Origin: Faucicola sp937889485
Lineage (GTDB): Bacteria > Pseudomonadota > Gammaproteobacteria > Pseudomonadales > Moraxellaceae
Assembly: GCA_051653685.1 (NCBI GenBank)
Contig: JBOFWQ010000094.1
Coordinates: forward strand, 1-33,795
Reading direction: 5' to 3'
Length of the DNA stretch: 33,795 bases
The notes under the pieces are model-generated. The model was not told the DNA's origin, did not search any database, and was given only the letters and a program-made list of their open reading frames with translations. Each line of letters starts with the position of its first letter. The first letter of the stretch is position 1. The translations under genes were made by a program, and so were the position numbers. Below, piece by piece: positions 24,836 to 31,326 of the stretch.

Positions 24836-26392
24836 ATGAATCATAACTTTCGCCCCATTTATCTGACCGCGTTAGTAGCAAGCGCGCTATCACTGGGTGC
24901 TTGTCAGAGCATACCAAAAGCTAAAACCGCGCCTGTGGTTGCCCAGCCCAATTTACCCATCAATCAGCCGTACCAAACTTATGATAGTCAAACCGTGAGC
25001 AATACCAATCAGCCCAGCATCGCAGGGCAGCGTTGGCAAGATTTTTATAGTGACACTCGGTTAAAACAGTTGATTCAGTTAGGGCTTGATAATAATAAAG
25101 ACATCAACGCTGCTATTTTAGCAATACAAAAAGCACGCGCTCAGTACCAAATTCAAGATATTGCCGATGCCCCTAGTCTTGGCTCCTCAGCAAGCCTTAA
25201 TCGCACAGGTGACTTTGATGGCAATACCGCTAATAACTACAAAGTCGGGCTTGCCATGTCCTCATATGAATTTGATTTTTGGGGACGTATTGCTAATCTA
25301 AAAGATGCAGCACTGCAAAATTACCTTGCCACAGGCGCTGCCAAAGATGCTGCCCAAATTAGCTTAATTAGTAACATTGCCCAAAACTACGTGGCATACA
25401 GCTACAGCCTTGCCCAACTTGACCTTGCTAGGCAAACCTTAGCCACGCGTCAAGAATCGCTTCGCATCAACCAGTTGCGCTTTAAAGCAGGACTAGACTC
25501 TCAGCTAACCACCGTACAAGCACAGGCTGCTGTTGAAGCCGCGCGCGTGTCTATCGCCCTTGCCCAAACCAATTTATTAAAAAACCAAAATGCGCTACGT
25601 TATTTGGTGGGTACTTCTGTAGATGCCAAACTGCTACCACCCGCTGGCATCAACCACATTACCAATAACCGTATTTTTGGCACAGGGTTGCCCAGTGATT
25701 TGTTGTTATATCGCCCTGATTTGCGCCAAGCTGAATACAACCTCAAAGCTGCGGGTGCCAACATTGAAGCCGCGCGCGCGGCATTTTATCCAACCATCAG
25801 CTTATCGGGCAATGTGGGTACGGCTAGCGCCAGTTTAAGCGACTTATTTAAAACTGGCAGTTTTGCTTGGGGCATCATGCCAACCGTGAGTCTGCCAATT
25901 TTTGATGCAGGACTAAGACAATCCAACTATGAGGTCAGTGAAATTACCCAGCAGCAAGCGCTTAACACCTATGAAAAAGCCATCCAAACTGCTTTTCACG
26001 ATGTCAATGAAGTATTTGCCACGCGTGCCACCCTTGATCAGCAACTGGCATCTTATAACCGCGCCTTGGCGGCAAATCAAAAATACTATCAAATTGAAGT
26101 AGCGCGTTTTAAGGCGGGATTAGACAACTATCTAGGGGTATTAGATGCGCAACGAGCCATCTATAACGCACAGCAAAGTATTTTAAACACCCAACAATCA
26201 CAGCTTATTAGCCAAATTCAGCTATATCAAGCGCTAGGCGGTGGGGTAAGTCGTGATGTGGCGCTTGTCACCCCTACCCCAAAATATGAAAACGTCAGTC
26301 AAAAAATCAACCGTGTACTAACGCCAAAACAGTCCGATACCGCAACCAAAAGCGCGGCACCGACCCATACCGCAGAGACACCAAGGCATTAA
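24836..26392 (+). CDS. RND efflux outer-membrane factor lipoprotein (OprM/AdeK-like, TolC family)
   Basis: A 518-residue outer-membrane channel subunit that completes the tripartite pump. The lipoprotein signal ends in LSLGAC with Cys23. Two homologous OEP halves are visible. Each has the outer-membrane beta strands and long coiled helices, with family marks SYEFDFWGRIANL near residue 145, RPDLRQAEYNLKAAGANIEAA, and FDAGLRQ. The C-terminal region after about residue 480 is polar and Thr/Pro-rich. The ATG has AGGT about 8 bases upstream. It may be co-transcribed with the pump or have its own promoter in the 176-base gap. Confidence 0.93.
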   Translation: MNHNFRPIYLTALVASALSLGACQSIPKAKTAPVVAQPNLPINQPYQTYDSQTVSNTNQPSIAGQRWQDFYSDTRLKQLIQLGLDNNKDINAAILAIQKARAQYQIQDIADAPSLGSSASLNRTGDFDGNTANNYKVGLAMSSYEFDFWGRIANLKDAALQNYLATGAAKDAAQISLISNIAQNYVAYSYSLAQLDLARQTLATRQESLRINQLRFKAGLDSQLTTVQAQAAVEAARVSIALAQTNLLKNQNALRYLVGTSVDAKLLPPAGINHITNNRIFGTGLPSDLLLYRPDLRQAEYNLKAAGANIEAARAAFYPTISLSGNVGTASASLSDLFKTGSFAWGIMPTVSLPIFDAGLRQSNYEVSEITQQQALNTYEKAIQTAFHDVNEVFATRATLDQQLASYNRALAANQKYYQIEVARFKAGLDNYLGVLDAQRAIYNAQQSILNTQQSQLISQIQLYQALGGGVSRDVALVTPTPKYENVSQKINRVLTPKQSDTATKSAAPTHTAETPRH

Positions 26393-26413
26393 AACACACC
26401 CTAAAAACATCAT

Positions 26414-26442
26414 AAAAAACCCACAACAAGGTGGGTTTTTTT
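26414..26442. terminator. Bidirectional terminator between convergent genes
   Basis: AAAAAACCCAC (26414-26424) and GTGGGTTTTTT (26431-26441) form an 11-bp stem with a 6-base loop. A T-run is present in both directions. It ends the efflux operon (plus) and overlaps the stop codon of the thioesterase gene (minus). Confidence 0.9.
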
Positions 26443-27037
26443 AGAAAGCGTAACTGGCAATGCCGTGGGCAATCGCCTTGCCTTCATCATTGACCAACAT
26501 CATGCGCGTCGTACAGCCCTTGCGCCCCATGCGAATCACTTCCGCGGTGGCGATAAAAGATTTACCACGACCAGGCGCCAGATAATCCACCCGCAAATCC
26601 ACCGTTGCCAAGCGTTTGACTTTTTTGGTTTGCTCCTCAAACGTCCCTTGATTGCGCCGATAAATTTCAATCATTCCCTCAAGCCCGCCAATGGTATCTA
26701 GCAGCGTCGCTGTCATACCACCATGTAAAATTTGAAAATTGGGATTACCAATCAAGGCAGGATTGGCATCAACTTTGCCACACATTTTGCCATCTTCGTA
26801 ATGAAAACGGGTAAACGTATGTGCCACAAATGGGCTTTGCCCCATAATTGCTGCTAATTGATGACCGATTGTTTCTATTGAAGGTTTGGCAATGGCATGG
26901 TGGTCAACATCTTGGTCTAACTGTAGCTGTGACTCACTAGCCAGGTCTGAATGCTCGTCATTGTCAATAGCGGTATTGTCACGATCAATCGAGTCTTCAT
27001 GATTAAAAATGGCATTATTTGATGGGTTTAAAGTCAC
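26441..27037 (-). CDS. Hotdog-fold acyl-CoA thioesterase (PaaI/YigI-like)
   Basis: A 198-residue protein whose C-terminal 140 residues are a hotdog thioesterase domain. The domain includes the ILHGGMTATLLDTIGG helix (the HGG motif of the PaaI-type family) and the strands LATVDLRVDYLAPGRG, ATAEVIRMGRKGC and GKAIAHGIASYAF. Such enzymes hydrolyse acyl-CoA thioesters; the acyl group cannot be told. The start is GTG at 27037, supported by a near-perfect AGGAGGG 5 bases upstream. There is no other start before residue 65. The first 50 residues are unusually rich in Asp/Glu/Asn/Gln and probably disordered. It is divergent from hemB across 112 bases and convergent with the efflux operon. Confidence 0.85.
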   Translation of the reverse strand: MTLNPSNNAIFNHEDSIDRDNTAIDNDEHSDLASESQLQLDQDVDHHAIAKPSIETIGHQLAAIMGQSPFVAHTFTRFHYEDGKMCGKVDANPALIGNPNFQILHGGMTATLLDTIGGLEGMIEIYRRNQGTFEEQTKKVKRLATVDLRVDYLAPGRGKSFIATAEVIRMGRKGCTTRMMLVNDEGKAIAHGIASYAF

Positions 27038-27149
27038 TGAGCCCTCCTAGATTGTGATAAAATAGCCTTTTAAAAAATGCACTATTTTAGCAAATTTCAA
27101 ACCATTATCCTTATAAAATTTCTTTGCTGTTTGATAAAAAGAGGTCAAT

Positions 27150-28154
27150 ATGAGTTATACCTTCAACCGCTCATTTCCCAATACCCGTCTGCGCCGCCTG
27201 CGTTATAACGACAACATCCGTGCCATGGTGCAAGAAACATCACTTGAGCCAAAACACCTTATCGCCCCCGTTTTTGTACTCGATGGTCACAACCAGCGCC
27301 AAGCGGTTGCTAGCATGCCAGGGGTTGAGCGCTTAAGTATTGATTTATTAATTGAGCATGCCAAAGCCTTATTGAGCCTTGGCGTTACCACCATCGACTT
27401 ATTTCCTGTCATTGACCCAAGCCTGAAATCTTTGCACGCTGAACATGCCTATGATGAAAATGGACTGGCTTGCCGTGCTATCAAAGCCATCAAGGACGCG
27501 CTGCCTGACATGGTGGTCATGACCGATGTGGCGTTAGACCCTTATACCAGTCACGGGCAAGACGGCATTGTCGACCATAACGGCTATGTAATGAATGACG
27601 TCACGGTAGAGATTTTGGCAAAGCAAGCGTTAAGCCATGCCCGTGCAGGCGCCGATATCATCTCACCTAGCGACATGATGGATGGACGTATTTCAGCCCT
27701 ACGCCAAGCGTTGGATGGCGAAAACTTTATTAATACAGCAATTATGGCGTATTCTGCCAAATATGCCTCTGCCTACTACGGGCCATTTCGTGATGCCGTG
27801 GGCAGCGCAAACAACCTCAAAGGCGGTCATAAAAAACAATACCAAATGGATTTTGGCAACCGTGCCGAAGCACTACATGAAGTGGCGCTCGATATTCAAG
27901 AAGGCGCGGACATGGTGATGATCAAACCTGGGCAGCCCTATCTAGATTTGGTACGAGAAGTTAAAGACACCTTCGGGGTGCCAACTTATGCCTATCAAGT
28001 TTCAGGAGAATATGCGATGCATATGGCAGCCATTCAAAACGGCTGGCTAACCGATGCGGTAATTTTAGAAAGTCTATTGGGTTTTCGCCGCGCAGGTGCC
28101 GATGGCATTTTGACTTATTTTGCCATGAGTGCCGCCCAGCAACTGAACCCATAA
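27150..28154 (+). CDS. hemB: Delta-aminolevulinic acid dehydratase (porphobilinogen synthase)
   Basis: A 334-residue enzyme that condenses two 5-aminolevulinate molecules to porphobilinogen, the second common step of heme synthesis. The two catalytic lysines are at K204 (YSAKYASAYYGPFRDA) and K259 (MVMIKPGQPYLD, the Schiff-base lysine). The metal loop reads TDVALDPYTSHGQDGI and has aspartate and alanine where zinc-type enzymes have three cysteines. This matches the magnesium-dependent type known from Pseudomonas. The ATG has AAGAGG 5 bases upstream. A promoter must lie in 27038-27149, and a TATAAA there may be its -10. Confidence 0.96.
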   Translation: MSYTFNRSFPNTRLRRLRYNDNIRAMVQETSLEPKHLIAPVFVLDGHNQRQAVASMPGVERLSIDLLIEHAKALLSLGVTTIDLFPVIDPSLKSLHAEHAYDENGLACRAIKAIKDALPDMVVMTDVALDPYTSHGQDGIVDHNGYVMNDVTVEILAKQALSHARAGADIISPSDMMDGRISALRQALDGENFINTAIMAYSAKYASAYYGPFRDAVGSANNLKGGHKKQYQMDFGNRAEALHEVALDIQEGADMVMIKPGQPYLDLVREVKDTFGVPTYAYQVSGEYAMHMAAIQNGWLTDAVILESLLGFRRAGADGILTYFAMSAAQQLNP

Positions 28155-28168
28155 CAAACCCAGTGTAT

Positions 28169-28189
28169 TGGGTGAACGTGGTTCACCCA
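28169..28189 (+). other. Perfect hairpin after hemB without T-run
   Basis: TGGGTGAAC (28169-28177) and GTTCACCCA (28181-28189) form a perfect 9-bp stem with a 3-base loop, 14 bases past the hemB stop. It is followed by a C-rich, G-poor stretch (28192-28220) rather than T. This would suit RNA 3'-end protection or Rho-dependent termination better than intrinsic termination. Confidence 0.5.
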
Positions 28190-28253
28190 GTGCCAACTAC
28201 CCACCAACTACAACCAAACTTCTTTTTGAATAATCGTCTGTTTTGCATAAAAA

Positions 28254-28281
28254 TTGGCATATGTAGTGTTTCTTGTAAAAT
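28254..28281 (+). promoter_or_regulatory. Candidate pckG promoter
   Basis: TTGGCA (28254-28259, 5/6) and TAAAAT (28276-28281, 5/6) are separated by 16 bases. Transcription would start near 28288, giving a leader of about 340 bases before pckG. It is the best hexamer pair I found in the 474-base hemB-pckG gap. Confidence 0.5.
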
Positions 28282-28287
28282 ATGACT

Positions 28288-28628
28288 AAATTTTTTTTGG
28301 AAATTGTGGTTTAATAGCCTCATTAAATTACGTAAAAAAATAGCTGTGCGAAACTTTGCTAGTACAATTTTTTTGATGTTACCACCCTTCATTGGGCTTG
28401 CCATAATTTGTAAGCCTAAAGGCGCCGTGACGGGAAAAAAATTCACCAGTTTTACCAACGCCAGTTTGACGTTTTTCTTGGTTATATTGACCCCATTTTG
28501 TTGCGCATTTAACTTATGGCGCCTTGTACCATTTTTTGATTATTGTTTTGATGATTGTTACCACGAGTAAGCCTGCTTACTGGTGGTTTTTGTTTTTTTA
28601 GCGTTAAGAGATCACTTCGGAGTGTGAC
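28288..28628 (+). ncRNA. Structured pckG leader, candidate attenuator
   Basis: The predicted leader contains a terminator-like hairpin close to the pckG start. It also has upstream copies of both blocks of that hairpin's 5' arm: GTTACCAC at 28378-28385 and 28557-28564, and GTAAGCCT at 28410-28417 and 28567-28574. The upstream copies could pair with the 3' arm (ACCACC 28381-28386 with GGTGGT 28582-28587; GTAAGC 28410-28415 with GCTTAC 28575-28580), giving a mutually exclusive structure. Smaller hairpins are possible at 28395-28416 and 28454-28482. I do not recognise a known riboswitch class. The regulatory role is inferred from pairing only. Confidence 0.35.
28560..28599 (+). terminator. Intrinsic-terminator-like hairpin in pckG leader
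   Basis: ACCACGAGTAAG (28560-28571) pairs with CTTACTGGTGGT (28576-28587) with one G-G mismatch and a 4-base loop. A T-run with one G follows to 28599. It lies 29 bases before the pckG ATG and 10 bases before the start of its ribosome-site region. It could end an upstream transcript or attenuate pckG. Confidence 0.75.
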
Positions 28629-30491
28629 ATGTCAACTATTTCTTCTCAACTATTTGATAATATTCCCAGTTTTGTCAAACACCAAGGCATTATTGATTGG
28701 GTAAAACAGATTGCTACGCTGACCCAGCCAGACCGCATTGAATGGTGTGATGGCTCTGAGGAAGAAGACCAGCGTTTATTGCAACAAATGTGTGACCAAG
28801 GTACCATGGTCAAACTCAATGAGCAACACCGCCCAAACTCTTACCTTGCTTGCTCTGACCCAACTGACGTGGCACGGGTTGAAGGTCGCACGTTTATTTG
28901 CAGCCAAAACCAGACCGATGCTGGCGCAACGAATAACTGGGCAGAACCTAGTGAGATGCGCCAAACCTTGTCAGGTCTGTTTGAAGGCTGTATGCGTGGA
29001 CGCACCATGTATGTGATTCCTTTTAGCATGGGACCATTAGGTAGCCCAATCGCGCATATTGGTATTGAGCTGTCTGACTCGCCTTATGTAGTGGTCAACA
29101 TGAAACGCATGGCGCGTATGGGTAAAGCGGTCTATGATATTTTAGGCAGTGATGGTGAGTTTGTCCCTTGTGTGCATAGTGTTGGCAAACCATTAGCAGC
29201 GGGTGAGGCAGATGTGAAGTGGCCTTGTAGCGATACCAAGTATATTGTACATTACCCAGAAACCCGCGAAATTTGGTCATATGGCTCAGGCTACGGTGGC
29301 AATGCCTTATTAGGTAAAAAATGCCTAGCACTACGCATTGCTTCTGCTATGGGTCGTGAGCAAGGTTGGCTTGCCGAACATATGCTGATTTTGGGGGTGA
29401 CCAATCCACAAGGTCAAAAACATTTTGTGGCGGCGGCGTTCCCTTCAGCGTGTGGTAAAACCAACTTTGCCATGCTCATCCCACCTGCAGGCTATGAAGG
29501 TTGGAAAGTAGAAACCATCGGTGATGATATTGCCTGGATTAAGCCTGGCAAAGACGGGCGCCTTTACGCCATCAACCCAGAAGCAGGTTTTTTTGGTGTA
29601 GCCCCTGGTACCTCAAACCTCACCAACCCCACTTGTATGGACACACTGCATAAAGACGTGATTTTTACCAATGTTGCCCTAACTGATGATGGCGATGTAT
29701 GGTGGGAAGGCATGTCAAAACAAGCGCCTGAACATTTGATTGACTGGCAAGGCAATGACTGGACACCTGAAGATGGTAAAAACGGACGTAAAGCCGCCCA
29801 TGCCAATGCCCGCTTTACCGTGGCTGCTAGTAACTGCCCAATCATCGGCGATGACTGGGAAGACCCAAATGGGGTGCCCATTTCAGCGTTTATCTTTGGT
29901 GGACGCCGCGCCGATACCATGCCACTGGTGGTAGAAAGCTTCGATTGGGTAGATGGCGTCTACAAAGCTGCCACGATGGGTTCTGAGGTCACTGCCGCAG
30001 CAGAAGGCAAACAAGGTGTGGTACGCCGCGACCCATTTGCTATGATTCCATTTGCAGGCTATAACATGGGCGATTATTTTAACCATTGGCTAAAAATGGG
30101 TGAAAACGTTGCAAAGGTTGCCAATGCGCAGGGCACTAAGCTGCCAAAAATCTTTAATGTTAACTGGTTTCGCCGTGATGCCGATGGCAAATTTGCTTGG
30201 GACGGTTATGGTCAAAATATGCGCGTACTTGAGTGGATTATCGCGCGCTGTGATGACCGTGCCGAAGCTATTACCACCCCAATTGGGTATATGCCCACTT
30301 ACCAAGACCTAAACTGGCAAGGCATTGACTTTAGCGAACAGCAATTTGAGACGGTCACAACGCTGGATAAACAGCAATGGCTACAAGAACTCGCTAGCCA
30401 TGACGAGCTGTTTGCCAGACTGGGCAACCATGTACCTGCCGCGTTACTAGCCGCCCGCAAGCAAACGGGTGAACGCATTGCCGCCATGTAA
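28629..30491 (+). CDS. pckG: Phosphoenolpyruvate carboxykinase (GTP)
   Basis: A 620-residue enzyme that converts oxaloacetate and GTP to PEP, the first committed step of gluconeogenesis from TCA intermediates. It is the GTP type, unrelated in overall sequence to the ATP-type PckA of E. coli. Diagnostic regions are the GYGGNALLGKKCLALRIAS segment and the P-loop AAFPSACGKTNFAM with the reactive Cys275, Lys277 and Thr278. They also include ISAFIFGGRRADTMPLV and the C-terminal RRDPFAMIPFAGYNMGDY. The length is usual for the family. The ATG has CGGAG 6 bases upstream. The leader is long and structured. A terminator follows 42 bases after the stop, so it is monocistronic. Confidence 0.97.
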   Translation: MSTISSQLFDNIPSFVKHQGIIDWVKQIATLTQPDRIEWCDGSEEEDQRLLQQMCDQGTMVKLNEQHRPNSYLACSDPTDVARVEGRTFICSQNQTDAGATNNWAEPSEMRQTLSGLFEGCMRGRTMYVIPFSMGPLGSPIAHIGIELSDSPYVVVNMKRMARMGKAVYDILGSDGEFVPCVHSVGKPLAAGEADVKWPCSDTKYIVHYPETREIWSYGSGYGGNALLGKKCLALRIASAMGREQGWLAEHMLILGVTNPQGQKHFVAAAFPSACGKTNFAMLIPPAGYEGWKVETIGDDIAWIKPGKDGRLYAINPEAGFFGVAPGTSNLTNPTCMDTLHKDVIFTNVALTDDGDVWWEGMSKQAPEHLIDWQGNDWTPEDGKNGRKAAHANARFTVAASNCPIIGDDWEDPNGVPISAFIFGGRRADTMPLVVESFDWVDGVYKAATMGSEVTAAAEGKQGVVRRDPFAMIPFAGYNMGDYFNHWLKMGENVAKVANAQGTKLPKIFNVNWFRRDADGKFAWDGYGQNMRVLEWIIARCDDRAEAITTPIGYMPTYQDLNWQGIDFSEQQFETVTTLDKQQWLQELASHDELFARLGNHVPAALLAARKQTGERIAAM

Positions 30492-30532
30492 TCTGGAAAA
30501 CAAGCTAAGTTAAGTTATTGATTCTCTGATCT

Positions 30533-30562
30533 AAAAAGGCAGCCAAATGGTTGCCTTTTTTT
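30533..30562 (+). terminator. Intrinsic terminator of pckG
   Basis: AAAAAGGCAGCC (30533-30544) and GGTTGCCTTTTT (30549-30560) form a 12-bp stem (one G-T pair) with a 4-base loop and a T-run. The following stretch, 30563-30866, is AT-rich. I see no gene there, nor a promoter pair I would defend; it should hold the promoter of the small gene at 30867. Confidence 0.9.
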
Positions 30563-30866
30563 GGGCATATCGCCACAGTCACTCAAAAAATTACTTGTCT
30601 TACCTGTCTTAATAAATAATAACAAAACACTGCATAAAATACGCGGTTTTTACCAAAAGTTAACTTGGCATTTCAAGCAAATTGGTGCAGAATTAAACCC
30701 ATCACTACACAATAATTATGGTAGTTAGTCTGCTAAATTTGGCTATTTTTATACTAACCTGCGCTTCTACCAACCTGTGCTTTTGGTAAAGTTTATTTTG
30801 ATTGTTTTTTTGATTGTTTAATGCACAGCTCTTGACGATGTATGTTGTCATTTTGAGGAAATGCCC

Positions 30867-31079
30867 ATGAGCCATTCTGTTATCTCCCGTGCCAATCACT
30901 CAATCCGTCCTAGCCAAGCGTTAAAAAACGCCCTTATGGCAATAGTAATGATGCTTTTTCTAGCCATCAGTTTTAAGCTGGCAGGCGAAGTGTCCAGCGA
31001 CACCCTACCTGTCATTAGCCAAACCGATACGGTGGTTAGCACCCTCAATCAGCCTGCCAATAGCCACGACACACCCTAG
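30867..31079 (+). CDS. Small single-pass membrane protein, unknown function
   Basis: A 70-residue protein that I do not recognise. A basic N-terminal part (residues 1-21) is followed by one hydrophobic segment at about 22-36 (ALMAIVMMLFLAISF), then a polar, Ser/Thr/Asp/Gln-rich tail. This suggests a single membrane span with the tail outside, or an uncleaved export signal. The ATG at 30867 has GAGGA 7 bases upstream; the ATG two codons earlier is too close to it. It stands alone between the pckG terminator and its own strong terminator at 31124-31151, which supports a real transcription unit. Confidence 0.6.
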   Translation: MSHSVISRANHSIRPSQALKNALMAIVMMLFLAISFKLAGEVSSDTLPVISQTDTVVSTLNQPANSHDTP

Positions 31080-31123
31080 CTGGCTATCAGCAGGCCATTG
31101 AGCAATCAGTAGATACAAATCAT

Positions 31124-31151
31124 AAGACGCAGCGACTGCGTCTTTTTTTTG
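31124..31151 (+). terminator. Intrinsic terminator of the small gene
   Basis: AAGACGCA (31124-31131) and TGCGTCTT (31137-31144) form a perfect 8-bp stem with a 5-base loop, followed by a T-run to 31150. It lies 45 bases after the small gene's stop. Confidence 0.9.
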
Positions 31152-31205
31152 GGTAGCAAGTTATTAGATGGCAAGTAGTTGGGTAGGGAGTTACTAAATG
31201 GTGAG
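31151..31205. repeat. Imperfect 25-bp direct repeat
   Basis: The segments 31151-31175 and 31181-31205 match at 19 of 25 positions (both start GGGTAG and contain AGTTA.TA.ATGG). They lie between the small-gene terminator and the rep promoter region. The role is unknown; it may be a decayed duplication. Confidence 0.5.
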
Positions 31206-31264
31206 CCGTCAGACCGATGATAAGCCTGCCTTTAACTATTCCCTCATTTTGGGTCACTTTGTAC

Positions 31265-31270
31265 TATAAT
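31265..31270 (+). promoter_or_regulatory. Possible rep -10 element
   Basis: A perfect TATAAT lies 57 bases before the rep start; the -35 side is poor (TCATTT at 31244-31249 at best). A short GGGG-CTG-CCCC hairpin (31290-31300) would fall in the 5' leader. Confidence 0.35.
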
Positions 31271-31326
31271 AGTTGATTCAAAAAATGATGGGGCTGCCCC
31301 CCTAGTAATCGATAATGGATACCACG

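Noticed and set aside
28183..28458. Minus-strand frame of about 90 codons in the hemB-pckG gap
   Set aside because: Start is TTG, there is no ribosome site, it runs over the hemB hairpin, and its basic low-complexity composition reflects AT-rich DNA.
29564..29920. 118-codon minus-strand frame inside pckG
   Set aside because: Antisense to conserved pckG residues; Ser/Pro/Arg-rich mirror-frame composition and no domain.
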